In this document: piece after piece, positions 41,698 to 56,600 of the stretch
Layout of the letters: each line of letters opens with the position of its first letter
Position numbering within the stretch: position 1 is the stretch's first letter
Assembly (NCBI GenBank): GCA_032718565.1
Contig: JAVGVS010000001.1
Location: 5,554,495 to 5,618,494 of the forward strand
Source: Distichodus sexfasciatus
Lineage: Eukaryota; Chordata; Actinopteri; Characiformes; Distichodontidae
Direction of reading: 5' to 3'
Length of the DNA: 64,000 nt
Made by a program: the position numbers and the translations under genes
Notes under the pieces: model-generated
What the model was told of the DNA's origin: nothing
Database searches by the model: none
Seen by the model: only the letters and a program-made list of their open reading frames with translations

Positions 41698-44600
41698 AAC
41701 ATATACACACACACACACACACGTGTGGGCGGGTATTTATGGTGTCCCCTAAAATCACTTTTATTCGTTTTTTTGGCCTTTGTGGGGACAATTGAGAAGT
41801 CTCACAAAGATAGCAATACACGATTGTGTGTGTGTGTGTGTGTGTGTTTCCTAGAGTAATTGTAAATTGTACCTCATTCATTAAAAGTAGAAAGTAGCTC
41901 ATCCATAGTCACACACACATACAAAGTAGACGCACACTGTTAATATTTGTGTCAAAAGTCAAAAGTACTTTAAAGCCATCAGACCTGCACGCTGAATATG
42001 GAAGGGAAGACACATTCAAATTACACCAAAGTCAAAAACCATTTCCGTCACTTCGTGAAAAACAATTTATATCACGGTTAGAATAATTATTTTTGTGTTA
42101 CATTAAAATACTACAATACACTATTCATGTGCTACATAAGCATAACAAACAGAGAGGCCAGACAAAAGTCAGACAAAGATAGACATTTGAGTAGACACTG
42201 TGGGCTGCTCATCCATCAAAAGCAGCTCGCCTACACAACCAAAATCAGTCTGCAAACTCAAGGCTGGTGCATGCATAAAAACATCCATATACAGACGTTT
42301 AGACAATGATTTGTTTACAGCCTCTAAAAATGCCTTTAAACTCACAAAAACACCATCTTTCACATGAAAACTGTGTTTAGATTCATTAAACAGGTACAAA
42401 AAGAGTTTCATATCCCAGTCCATGCACCACACAATTAGCTCACCTGGTTGAGAATTGTTATGAAACATATGTACTGCAGTGAGACAAATATAGCCAGATA
42501 GACATACAAACATAACTCAAGCTAAAAACGCCATTCTGGCCTGTGCATGATAGATGGGCCTCTAGACATTTTGTCAATAGTAATCTGCCACATACAAAAG
42601 GCCCTGAGATTTTTCTGAACCACCCAGCAGCCGTTGCAGCTTCATGGCGATTATTTCTGAGAAAAGCAGTCAAAGTCACGGCTCAAACTCTGAGCAGCAG
42701 GGAAACCAAAAATAGCTCTGAAGCTGTTGCTCAGCAGCAGGAGGGAGACTGAGCTCAACTCTTAACTACTACAGTGGGTGGCATTAGAGACAGAGCTGAT
42801 CCCATACTCACTATTGGCCAGATACTAGCAAAAAGTAGGATGAGATATCAGGAAAATACATAAATTGGATTTGTACACAATTCTCTGACAAATTTACCCT
42901 GAGAAATGCTGATAGTCATACTCTGTTCTATTATCAAAGACCATTCTGATCTACCATCAATTAACTACAGTTACACTTATTTTCAGTACCTGTGGTAATA
43001 CCGAGGCATAGTAAAAGTGAAAAGTAACAAAGGAGCGACCCCCTTGAGCAAGCCCCTTAACCCCAAAGTTGTTGCAGGGAGACTGTTAATCCCACAGGAA
43101 AACGTGAGTTGCTCTGGAAACGGCATGTGATAAATGCGCTACATGAAAATACAAACAGACCATTTATAACTGTAGTCGTCCTAGTTCACTGCACCGGCCC
43201 TTATCTATTTACCAATTTGCCTAAATAGTGGTTTGCATAGTACAATGTCCACTGCCATACTGTTAGTATATGTAGGACCATAGCTTGTCCAGTATCGGTG
43301 GTGCATAGAGTACCAATATCCACACAATTAAAGTAAAGCTTATAAAGAAACTGACATCAGTATAAGTCACATGTCACCCATTAGAAAACTACTTGAGTAA
43401 AATTACAAAAAAGTCTGATATCAGCAGCAGTACTGAAGCATTTAAAATATTGTGCTGCTAAATAAAATGGTAATGATGAATGAATTCATGGTGTAGCATT
43501 TTGTGCTGTCAGCTGTCAGTATGCAGGTGGTGATATTACCTTCTCAGTTATCAATTTCCAAAACAAGAACGTTTTGTTCTTCTGTCAATGAACAATAAAT
43601 TAGATACAAAATGTAACATATAACAACTGTTTTAAATGGAAATGTACTTGAGCAAAAAGTGCATCACTTTCATTATAATTGTAGTGAAGTAGACAGTGAA
43701 AGCTGCTACTATTGATAATACTCAGCTCAAAGTGATCAAAATAATACTTAAGCACAGTCACAAAATACCCAAGAACTGTTACACTACTGATGAACATCAT
43801 GTCATGTACAATAAGCAAGGTGGGAACGTAACTCAGTATCTGAAAGTGAATTAAAGTTAATGACTATTTGTCATTGTGAACACAGCACAGCACAGCACAC
43901 AGTGCACCACAACGAAATGTGACGTCTACATTTGACCCATCCATGAAGGAACAGTGGGCAGCTGACAGGCAGTGACCAGGAGCAGCGCTTTTTGCATGGT
44001 AACTTGCTCATGAGTACCTCAGTAGTACATTTACTGACAAAGATTTTAACTGGCAATCACAGGGCCAACTTCTTAATAATTACACGACCACCGCCCGACT
44101 GTCTGGGTTGGTTACAGCTGAAGCACTGCACAGCAATTAACATTTAAAAATTCACCAGATATATCACAGCCTTGTCTCAGCTAGCAGGAATTAGAGCTAC
44201 TGTTAATGGATTTTACGGCTTCAGTCTTTTAGTCGCTCCATTACCACCATCTTCCATAAACTCAGCTCTTGCGTGACACACAGAGAAGGAAGGTTTACCA
44301 TTATATCTACCATCACCTCTGAGGGACAAAGAAGAGGCACATCCTTTAAAGTTAAGATCAAGAGATGAAGGGCTCGTGCTTAGTGAGAAAGAAGTGAAAA
44401 AAAGGATTACAAATGGGAGTGTAGCTTCTGTTCAACTCTAGCAACCGATAAACATGTGAATCAGTTACATAGCCTTTAAATCATAAACAAATCTGTCTTT
44501 TGAAGCCTCACTAAAAACGCACATCACACTTACATGTGTACAGTTTATACAAGAGTACTGGGCACTTTTGCACTCTTGTGGTCCGATGCAACAAGCTTTG

Positions 44601-47600
44601 AGGGATATCCTGAACATACCTATATCTGTCCTGTAGAGACATTTACATTATCACATTTAGCGAACACTCTCACCCAGGGAAACGTACATTGCATAACTAC
44701 AGGTGCAGTCTCCCTGGAGCAACCTGGGGTTAAGGGTCTTGGTCAGGGGCTCATTAACGGTAGTTCTGGAGGTAACATGCTTCTAGATCTGAACCTATGG
44801 GGTCTTGGTGCATAGGAGAGTATGCTACCACAAGACCACCAGCAATGACATGTAATATTTACAGATGGTACAGTATTTTCACAAACTGCTGCTGATTTGG
44901 CAGACATTTAATGCCAGCCGATCTATGTAAATTGCAATCCACTTCTCTTGACTGCTGCTAGAATATTTACACAATTTTGCACTGTTGCTACATATTTGCA
45001 CAACATCTTTGCCTCTCTTTCTTGTTATTGTCTCTCTTTCTAGATTAAAGTTTTATATTTATATTGTACTTCTAGTTTAAAGTGTATTTTGTAATATTTA
45101 TGTATTTTATTTATATATTTTATTGTGCCTTATCCGTTCCCTGTACCTCGTTCTTTGTTGTTTCCATTGTTAAAACTGGAGCCACGTCGTCTCGTCTCTC
45201 TGTATACTTGTACAGTATATAGCAGAGGTGACGATAAAGTTTACTTTGACCTTGAATGCATTTCTTTGAAGTCAAAGGACAGATCCTCTTTTCACTGTAG
45301 TGATAGTCCATATTGTGCTGGTCATATAAGAACAACCAATCACCTGCTACACCAATCAGTCAAACTCCAAGTGCTAGCTGCATGCTTGAACAGCAAAGTT
45401 TGTGGTTGTAAAGACGCCACCTTCTGCAGAACATCAGGCTAAAGACTTTCCAAAAGAGTACCTATGGTCTTATTTTAGTTAATTTTTAAGATGAGGAACG
45501 ATTCATATCGTTTTAAATTTTTACCGTGTTTACTACAGACGGCTGTGGCTGTTATCAGCGGATTCTAAAAGCTGCCATCAAAGCTTGCTATTAAATTTAA
45601 AAAACAATAAAATGACTGTGTCTTGTGTTTCTATAGGCTTTTTCATCTACAGGTTCAACAAGCAAGACAGCACAAGACAGCACAGGTAAGCTGTTTCAGA
45701 ATCATTCCCTTTTAAAAGATGCTTTGTGTCAACAATAAAACACTGCACGCTGAAATACATTAAAATGCATTTTGTAATACATATTATAGAGTCTTTGATT
45801 ATTTTGATTATTAAAGCTCCAGTACTTTAAATTTAAGAAAGCTTTGACGGAACTTGTATTGAAGTGATATTTGCCCAGAAGTATGTGTACTTTGACTTGA
45901 GTAACAGTGTTGTGTACTTTCTCCAACCCAACTCTTATCCGGACTGACTTACATTTCCTAATTAAAGGGACAGTCACCCTGGAGCAACTTGGGTTAAGTG
46001 CTTTGCTCAGGGGCCTAACAGCAATTTTTAACCGCTGTCCTGGGAGTCAAACCACCCCAACCTTGCAAAAATTCCAACATCAAGCTGTTTCAGTCACTGA
46101 CACCAATGTGCCACCACAGCCCCATAAATGGCTGTGAGTGTTCCACAGAACAAGAGGCACTATATTAATGGGATAACATCCACAGCAAAGGCATCAGTAG
46201 TTTGCACAGACTCTTCAGGCCCTGTGTTCATCCAAACTGTAACCTTGTTTTGAGTGCCTTAGTCACAAATGTCCTTCATTACGGGTCTCACATCTCCCAT
46301 TGATAGACTAAAGTCTCCACACGCCCCCTCATAATCTCGGCATCGGAGGCCAGCCTGATGAGGGGAGTGTGTGTGCGGCCTCCGACAGATGACATGTTAA
46401 CAGAATCATTTCATGCTTCAGCACTCGCACACACACTGATTTATTCACACTCCGCCCAACTAAAGGTCCCTATTCGACTGATTTATGTGTCCCAGCCCAA
46501 ATATCTATTTTCATTTGATGAAGAATGAAGAAAAGAGAAGGAGAGGTGAGAGAATATTGCAAATCACGCCATTCAATATAATGGTGGACTGGACACTTTA
46601 GGCTTATAGAATTGAGGTTTTAAAAATCGTATACATCATGGGCAGTGAACACAGACAAATGTTCAATTCCAGTGTAATCATTAAAGGAGCGAAGTGAGAT
46701 TATCTCACAAAGCTAAAATAAAAACAGGAACAGGCTGGTTTTTGTATTGGTAACATTTCCCAGATTAAATTATAGATTATATGGAGAAATCTGGATCTCT
46801 CTCACAGACACACAGTCATAAGATGGTCATGAAAAGCTTGGCGCTTTAGAAGCTAGCCAAGGCCACCAGTACATCTACTGTGTCATCAGTGATTTTACGA
46901 TGCTATCTTGTCAAAAAACGGGGCCTGAATCCCTAATGCTAAACAGTGCACGTGTTCTGCTGTCATTCAAAGCTAAAGATGTGTGTAATGTTAGCAGTAC
47001 ACTAGCACCGGCCGGCCCTGCTCTCCTGCGGGCTCCGTGAGGGACAGATAACATTGTGCCGGGAGCTGGAGTGTCAGACTCATCTCAATGAGAAAGGAGC
47101 TGGCTAATCACAAATGCAAATTGTAATCAGAGGGCACAGCCACACTGCATTGTGGGAGATAATGGTGCGATTGTACTGATGACAGAAGGTCAAACGCTTT
47201 CACCATCAAAGCACTCAAATAATCGTTAATCAGGATACTGGGACGAGATTACCTGATTATGTGAGGGAGGGGGGCATAAAAATGTCAAGCTAAATGTACT
47301 TCACTGAGATGTAATCATGAGATCACAAGAAAAGCCCCAATGTGACAGGAAAAATCTGATATGGAAAATTCAACATGGAAAATCTTTGGAATTGGGAAAA
47401 TAAATGCAAAACGTTTTCTTTTCTTGTAGAGACCTTTTTCTTTATTTTGAGCCAGACCAGCTTTTCTGCCATCAGTGGGACGTTTGAGTGACACAGAGCA
47501 CTCAGTGGGCCCAGCGGGGTTCGGATCCTCTGCGCTCCTTGAGATGTGTTATTCATCTCAAGGCAAAGAGAAAAAAGTTCCAGCAGATGTGGGCTGTCGC

Positions 47601-50600
47601 TCTCTCACTCTCGCTCACTCTTTCTCTGTCTACATCTACAGACCTTTCAATCTACTGCGCTCTTTTTTTAAAACCCCCCCCACAGCTCGTTCTTTCCTGT
47701 CGCCCTTTCTAGTTTCCTCTCCTTCTCTTTTGAGTAAGAGCATGGTGCCCTCTGGTGTCTCACCGTGGTATTTTGAAGAGAGCTTTCACAGGATGCATCT
47801 CAGACAGCGGTGGATCTCCATCTGCCAGCTCAATGGCGGTGATGCCCAGAGACCACACGTCACAGCGGGCATCGTACGAGTAGTCAAACTGCTGCTCACA
47901 TGCGATTACCTGCAGCCAGAAAAATGGGAATATCGCTCTCATAAATGCAGTCTCATCATGCCAATGTATTTATCATGATGAACTCATTATATATTATATT
48001 ATATATATCATTATAATCAGGGACTTTGCATCTAGAAATTACATATTTAGCATAAATCATATATAATTAACTGATAAAATATAAAATATTAGACTTCATT
48101 ATAATAGTCATGTTACATTTGTGTGCAGTATGAATAATTGTCGTTCTTTTTATTATTTAAAAATAACCCACAGTCTCAGGTGTGGACCAGGTTAATATTC
48201 CACTACATTTACATCTATGCACGTGGCAAATAAACAATCTTGAATATTAGACCTTTAAGTAGCATCATCATTACTGTTCACTGGGGTCCTTGCAAAACCT
48301 TATCATCTATTTACCACATTATTCTATAAAAACAATTTTAATATCATCAGTCAGAGATTACAGTTAGTATATTAAGTGCCATTTTTCCACCCTCAGATAA
48401 CACTTCAGCGGCATCTGTCCCATTCTTCACCGTGACCAATCATCAAACAGAAGAGTGGCTTCTCCACACTGAATTCTAATTGGCCTGGAGGGCAGCCCCC
48501 CTCTAGCCCAATCATCTCGCTTCAATTCAGAATAACACAAGAAGGGGGAAACCGGCACTCAGCTATTAACCTTCACACGACCCCCAACCGCACCAACACA
48601 CACGAGACTTGCTCTAGAACACACACACACAATCAATGCATTTCAATCAAAACTCAAACTGCACTATTCACTCCACACTGCATTAATGTCCTGGTTGTGT
48701 TGGAGAAAAATGCCATGAAGAACGTGCAAAAAATTGTTTAAGGAATCAAAATAAAAATATGGCAGTGACAGCAATATGGAAAAATGTGAGATTGTGTACG
48801 CTGAGCGGGAGACAGGAGAAACAGACAGAGAGAGAGAGAGAGAGAGAGAGAGCTGGGAAGGAGAATGAGACAGAGAGAAAAGAAGCAGAGCAGACAGAGA
48901 GCCAGACCTCGGGAGCCATCCAGAAAGGCGTTCCGACTGACGTGTTCCTACGCAGGCGTGCACTCGTTAGCTGAGCAGACACACCTGAAACAGACAGAGC
49001 ACAGAGTCATTCTCACCACTCCAATTATGAAAATGAAATTGCAGCGAGACTGCGTGCAATAAATGTAAATGATCACCCCTATTTAGCCCACCTCGGTTTA
49101 ACATTTACATAAACCATCAAACAAATCAGGCGGCAGAAAGCAGCAGATCTCTCGGCCCTGCAATTCATCTCCAGGTGACATGGCTGCTAATAAACCATTA
49201 GGAAACAATTAAGAATACAGGCAGGGATACAGATATCTGCATCTTTTAAGGGGTGCCATAATTTGACACGGCACCTGGCCACGGCCCAGTGAAGCGGCCA
49301 GTCATCACCACCATCCTCATCATCCTCATCGCGCCATTGTCAGTAATGGAATGGAGCAGCTTTGTCTCCCTGCAGTGTCCCACTTACTTTCCTCCACACA
49401 CACAAACATGCCTCAGGCAAGCCAAAGTCATTTACCCAACACCCATCTCTCCACACACACACACACACACACACAATTTATATGCTAAATGTGGAATATT
49501 GCTATTCAAATGAGCCATAACAGCTTAAACGTGCTCTGGCACTGGCGCTGCTCACACGCAGGCCACAAGCACAAAGAGGTCTACAAATCTCTTGACTGAC
49601 GCTTTTCTTAGGTTATGCAACACTTAATTAGTTGACACACAGTGCTGATTTCCCATCAGTCATCCACCACGAAGGCTCGGCTGCACATGGGGCCTCCTGT
49701 AGACATTCTGTCAGCTGGTGTGACTGGATATTAAAACTACGTCAGAGCAGCCGTCACGCTCAAAAGAGACTGAAACGAAGACAGCCGTTACCAAAGTCCA
49801 CAAGCTTGACTCCTCCATCTGTGGTGAGGAGGATGTTGTTGCCCTTGACGTCGCGATGAATGATTCTGTTGTTGTGCAAATGCTGCAGGCCCTGGTACGA
49901 AAGAAAGGAAACGTGGGAGAAAAAGAGAGAGAGACACCATTTAAACTCATTCATTATATCTTAAGTTGAAAGTGAAAATGTGAAGATTATTTGTGATCTT
50001 TTAAACACATTGATATTACTCACAGCTGAGGGCTTGTAAGTATCAGGACAGTGATGTTATTGGCGCCTAAGAGGTAACTGAAAACAAATCCCTATGTATT
50101 TATAACAGGCAATTAATGACACTGAATAGAGTGGCGTAACGGTAGGGTGTTCGCCCCGTGATCAGAAGGTCACAGGTTCGAATCCAGAGCCGGTAAAGTT
50201 ACCACTGAGGTACTCATGAGCAAGGAACCGTCCCCAAGCACTGCTCCCTGGGTGCTTGTTAGCTGCCCACTGCTCCTTCACGGATGGGTTAAATGCAGAG
50301 GTCATATGTTGTTGTGGTGCACTGTGTGCTGTGCTGTGTTCACAATGACAAATAATGACTCAAAAAAAAACTAAACTAAAATGTGGAAGGTGAATCTTCA
50401 AGTTGTGTGTTGTAATGGCGCAGGTTGTCCACTAGAAGGCAAGACTGAAACATCCACTGTTTTTGTGTTTTTATACATTTGATTCTTATCCAAATTTAAG
50501 AGAGCTGAAGACTATTCACACAATTTTAGTCAAGATAAAAACTATAATCAACATATTTATTTGAATCATATCTTAGTCATTAAAGCTATCTTGCATCAGG

Positions 50601-53600
50601 GGTTTGTCTTTTCTACTTTTTGATATTCAAACCTCATCTTTTTGTGTTGTGTGCACTCTTTTTGAGCTCTAGGTCAAAGTCAAAATCAAAGTAAGTTATC
50701 TCTAGGTCAGCAGTTAACATATGTGACCTGATCTGCCGTAATGAGTCGGAAGTCGGTGTTCTATTTATTTAGATACGGGCCGATTATGTTGAAAAACATC
50801 TCAAAAATATCGATTTTTCTTTTTTGGAGACCAGATTAATTTTGAAGACCTTTTCTTTCATATAAGACCAAAAAAGAAAAATCGATATTTTTGATGTTTG
50901 TCAACATAATCGACCCGTATCTAAATAAATAGTACGCTGACTTCCGACTCATTACGGCAGATTGGGTCACATATTTATCTCCAAGTTGAAGGCTTTTCTA
51001 CAAGATGTGAGAGACTTTGCCGCCTCCGCTAACTCATGATCAAGTGGGACGTAAGAGTCATGTAGAAGGTTAGATACACGTTATAACATTCACCCAGAAT
51101 AGAATTTACACAGCTAATGCCTGGAAACGACATATGCGGAAAGGAGAATCACACAGTGGTGATTTCATGTTTTTACGCCATCATTTCTCATAGCTGAATC
51201 TCATAGCGAGCATTATAGGTATATTGGTAAGTTCAAGATGTGGGCGGACCATAAGAGGAACTTGTAGCACTGATTGGTTGCTGTTCCAACTTTATGCCTA
51301 GGACGCCTGTCCATTCCACTATTTTGTCCAACTTTAAGCTGTAGATCCGTCATCGTCTTAAAAAAATTTACGACTTTTCAATGTCAGAGAATATCGCTGT
51401 TTGTTTGTCAGAATTTTTTTTCTCTGAATTTTACTCCTTCGCTCAACTCCAATCATGTCTTAATATACAATGGCCCTTTGCCATCGTATTTCTTCACCCA
51501 TAGGTAACCGTTGATATATTTTGTTGTGTTTTTGTTCAAAGCACTATTCCTGAAAATAAAACAAGCTTATTTTGAAACTGCATTATGTCATGTTCTCTTT
51601 TGGAGGAGTATTAAATAACGACACAAAACAAACTGGCCAACTCTCCGATTTGTTTCATTTCTCCAATGAGAACTAAAATCCTATATTGTTCGGGCTCTAT
51701 TTTCTAAGATATCAGGGAAGTTGAGGGGTTAATGTTTCATAATGACCTTTCTGCTTGTTTTAGCCATTTCCAATCCAGACGCTTTCTTTCTGTCCATCCC
51801 ATTGTGAACCAAAACATGCACGCTGCAGACTGCTGAGCCAGACGTTAGTCCTTATGCTGGTGTGAGCAGATTAGCTGAGTTTTTGTGTGTATGTGTGTGT
51901 GTCTTACCAACAGAGCACCACAGAGAATGTAAGAGATGACAGGCTCCTCCAGACGTTTCCCCCTCATCAGCAAACCCTTTATCAGGTCCGTTACCGAGCC
52001 CCCATTACACAACTGAGAGAGAAGGATTGAGAGAGAGAGACACAGACTGAGTATAAAACACTTGGGTGACTCCTTCATACATCTGCACTTTTTCTTTATA
52101 AGCAGATGAGGAACCTTGCATACACCTAAGGCCATCTTCAAGAGATAAGTCCTACATGTTACATCTCCTCTGCCATAAAAATTAAGGAACAACAACAATG
52201 GCTGTGGCTTATCTAATAACACAGACAGGAAATCACCAAAATTCATAATGCAGCAATTACAAGAAATACAAGTATTCACTACTACAAAAACGCACACACA
52301 AAAATGAGACGCATGAATGAAAGCAGCAGAATAAAGATGCAAATAAACCTCTGCAAACGTTTGCTATTTAAAAATAATAATCTAAGTAACATTTCTGTAA
52401 AATAATTTTAAAAATATTGGACCCTACCTCCAGAACCAGCCACAGCTGTCCTCCAGAGATCTCGTCAGTCTTATAGAACATGCCATAAAACTTCACCACG
52501 TTCGGATGATTGGAGAGAGTACGTAAGATGTTATACTCCGCTTCTATCTCCTCATCAACATCCTGCACAGATGCAGAAAGATGCTTTTCAAACTGCACTT
52601 ACAATAAAATCCAGTTAGGATCTAGGTGTGCTGATACAGATTCCTTACATTGATGGGATCCAGGATTTTCACGGCTGCCTGACTTTTATCCTTCTTGTTA
52701 GTGACTTTATAGACCTTGCCATAAGTCCCTTTTCCAATAGTTTCCACAATGTCCCAGTCATCAGAGGGATCCGCCAGCGCCTCCAGCCCAATCATGGTAG
52801 ATTTGTAGGGATAGAGTCCATACAGTGACCTCCTGACCACAACAGCAAAAAGGTTCAAATGCCATTATGAAGCAGTCATAACATATAACATGATAGATCC
52901 AACATGTACAGAACAGGGTGAAACAGATTTTTATAAAAGATGTTATAAAAGTAAAAGGTTATACAAAGTGAAAGCCACAAAATAATATACAAGAGTTATT
53001 AAACATTACCTCAGTCTTATGTAACACCACATGACCTTATCTCCACTCATCATCACACACATACACACCCTCCCCTTGCTATAAAAACAGTGTAAAATTG
53101 CATCAAACTGAGGCAGACTTTAAAAGCATCTTTCAGTCCAATGACTGCCAGTACAGCTCCCTCTTTCCCTCCCTGAATAAGAACTTAGCAGGTTTTAAGC
53201 CACAGCGTAGTGCAAGCATATAAACAACAAATACTCACATGGAGAATAAGAACTTGCTTTGACTCATCGCTTAAAAAAAACCCTGACAAACGTATCTCAG
53301 GTGATCATAGCAGAGGGGAAAGCTAAACACAGCTCCCGGGAGAGGAAAGCCGGTGACAGAGAGAAACTCGAGGGAGACAGTGGACACTCAGCTTCTCCGA
53401 GCACTAAGAAGTCAGCAATCTGCTCAACGCTATTGGATTTAGGGGAGATTAACTCCACTATGTCTGAGGAACTTGAGAGCACCATTAATCACAGCATGTG
53501 GGATGTACAAAACTTTCCCTCGCAACGATGGCCCTGAAAGGTGATTCAGAGCTGTAAGGGTGACCCAAGACATGGCTAGCGACAGCCTCCGGGGCCTGTT

Positions 53601-56600
53601 CCATTGCCAAGGTAATGACTAACGGAGTGTACAAAATGTCCAGTGAGATAAGGCCTCTTATAAAAGAGAATGAACGTGGGTGTGGGAATTAGCCCCGCAT
53701 GACTTGAGATGCTAAAACTCTCACGAAACACATCCTGCAAGAGCCAGTGACACGCCATTAGACTGAGGTGATTGACACCACACATCCTAATGATTTGTAC
53801 TACTTTTGTACTACACAGAAAAAAGGGGCACAATGTTACGATACTGATATATTGTTCCAGTACCAAAATAATTAAGTAACAGTACCAATGGGCTAAAAAG
53901 CAAGCCACTGGGGATGCACAAGTCAGCGTGCCGATCCCAAGCCTGGATAAATGGGAAGGGAAACACCAGGAAAGACATCCAGTGTAAAACTTTTGCCAAA
54001 CCAGTATGTGCACAATAATGGTTCTAACGGGGGCAGCCAAATGAAAAATAAAGGGCCAAATTCTGATTTAAATGATAAAATTGGTTTCCACTAGTTTGTC
54101 ATTTTGATACAAATGTTTTTGTACATTTTTTTTACTGGAATTTAATTTCCTGAAAAAATTGTAGCAATGGGAGGCCCGGTGGCGCAGTGGTTAGCGCCGG
54201 CCCCACACAGCGGGAAGGTCCTGGGTTTGTTCTCTGGGACGGCTGTAGGTCCTGTATGTGTGGGTTTTCTCCGGGTGCTCCGGTTTCCTTCTACGGTGCA
54301 AAAGCATGCAATATAGGTTAACTGGTGACTCTAAATTGGCCCCGTCAGGCGTGAATGTGAGTGTGACTGTGTGAGCGTGTGTCTCCTGCAGTGTGTTGGC
54401 GCCTGCCCAGGGTTGGTCCCCGTCTTGTGCCTGAAATGGGATCAGTGCATCCATAGCTGAAAGTATTTTGAAGTTACAGCCTCAGATCGAGATGATCTAT
54501 ACGTACACTTGTGTGTGACCCTGTGTTAAGAGTTGCATGTATTCAGGAGCCAGGCTGAAGTGGAGGAGTTAAATGATGCATGGTCAGCGAGCGCTGGGCT
54601 CAGGCAGAATTATGAATAGCAGCAGAGGGCAGACTGAGTGATGACTGGGGTTTGGCAGCAGTTAGATAGATATTTCATTGCCCTCATTTATTTGCTGGGA
54701 GGGACATATTAAGTGCAGTCTAACCTGTGAGTGATGAGTCAAATGAATCCATTTTTAGCTAGAAACAAACATTTACTAGAAGACCATGGGTAGCCTAACA
54801 CAAATGGGGGGTGGGAGGAAGGACACCCCCTGTACCCATTAACTAGCCAATAACAGATTAATAAAGGAGCTAAATTAAATTTCTGGTTTGAAAATGGCAA
54901 ACTGAGGGCTGACATTTACTGCATCTATAATCATTTTAAAACTATGTAATTCATTTACATTTAGCAGATGCTCTTTTCCAGAGCAACTTCCATTTCCTAA
55001 CTAGAGAATGTCTCCCTGTAGCAACCCGAGGTTAAGGGATCTGCTCAGGGGACCAACGATGGTCCCTGGGATTCATACCCCCAATCTTATGAACATTACC
55101 ATGTTTCGGTCTCTTAGACCACTGCACCGCCCACGTTTTCAGTAACTCTTAATTGTGTGATTTGAGCAACGTGAGCTTAAACAGCTTAAACTGTGGAAAG
55201 TCTTTATATTCACTGCACTGTACTGTACTGCATGATGATACTGTATAAGGCTTTGTCATTGTGCTCAGTCACTGGGTCAAGCTCCATACTATTGTCCGTG
55301 CTGCAGTGTCGTATTGCTGGCAGCATCTGGGTGACCACACTGACTGTCTCATCTGATACTCCCTTATTAACTTTCACACACTCATCACAGCTCATGGCCT
55401 TATAAACTCCAAAAACAAAGAACGAAATTTTAGTTAAAATTCTGGTTTTCTTCCCAATTATTGTCAATCCATGTTAACATTGCAAAGTTACACTACTCTA
55501 GAGTTAATTTTCCTCTAATTTAATTCTTTAAACATTAGCAAAATCAAATCTTTCACAATCACCTCTGTAATGAAGTAAATTCTGATCAAATTATTATAGC
55601 ACATTTCCTCACATTATAAAAAGAAAAACAAACAGCCACATGACACTTTGAACCACAACATCTAACCACAAACATTTTTCATGAACCATAAATGAATGAT
55701 AAAATAAACTACATAAAAGAAAACAAAATGAACCATTTTAATTATTAATAACAAAAACAATAATGTCTATAAAATAACATTGATACAATATAAAGCTCCC
55801 GCAAAGGACCAGCTTTTATCTCTGAACATGATACACTAAAGATCAATCTATGCGAAGTCTATTTGCACTTCAGATCACAACTACAGTAAAGGTAAAGAAA
55901 GGTAACATACCTTGTTTCAACCAGGTACCTCTCCCAAGCACGTTTGCTGAACTGACTGTGTGTGTTTATCTAATGTGCAAATGTGTCCAAGCCTAAATCA
56001 TGCTAATCAGCTTTCATGAATAGTTCATTAGGTTGTAATCTGCAATGTGATCTAGTTTTAAATATTCAAAGGCAAGATGTAGCCAGTCATAAAGAGGCTT
56101 GATATGGAACACTCAGGTTACTTACACATAAACGCTCACCAAAAACACACCCAAGCAAATGCAACCATGAGACGCATGGCTGTCCTAAATGACTTTCCTG
56201 TCCTTAATTACCATGAACTGTTTTGCTGTTCAGGTGCAGGGTAATACATAAACACACACCTGCCAACTATAAGCCAAAACCCACTGACACACCCTCCGTC
56301 CTTCAATAAAACCTCTACAAAGTGTAACCAGGCCCCAGTTAGCATTACACCCTCTGGACTTACAAGCAAATCCGTCATTTGCATTCCATTCTCCCATGTT
56401 AACTAATTAAATTGTAATTGCACCACATCCCCATGTGTAAGCCCAGAGAGTCCAGAACAACACAGCTGCTATGGTAAACAGTTGTCATGTTGCTAGGAGC
56501 TCAGGGTCCTGAGGGAATATCTCATGGAGAGTGGAGGACAGGTTGGAAGAGAAAGAACTCAAATGAAAACATCACCGTTGCACAAGGGCACATCAGAGCA

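Larger units (their letters stand above)
39182..47763. other. myo3b intron 8, longest intron
   Basis: 8.6 kb. Contains the Tc1/mariner remnant (40034-40588), a CA-embedded element (41718-41824), family C copies (43017-43150, 44638-44845, 45927-46056), a family B SINE (43856-44097) and a non-repetitive GC-richer block at about 46990-47180. No exon seen. Confidence 0.65.
49892..51907. other. myo3b intron 5
   Basis: Contains a family B SINE in plus orientation (50130-50362) and the foldback element (50719-50974). Confidence 0.7.

Noticed and set aside
42169..42513. 114-codon minus-strand ORF with a GTGAGC donor
   Set aside because: No class III myosin similarity, and its end does not fit the phase between exons 8 and 9.
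53576..54040. 154-codon minus-strand ORF
   Set aside because: No recognisable domain or splice context, and it lies in intron 2. Most likely chance.
4175..54440. tRNA genes (box A/box B sequences at several sites)
   Set aside because: They are heads of dispersed SINE-like repeats with long non-tRNA bodies; no cloverleaf gene is supported.
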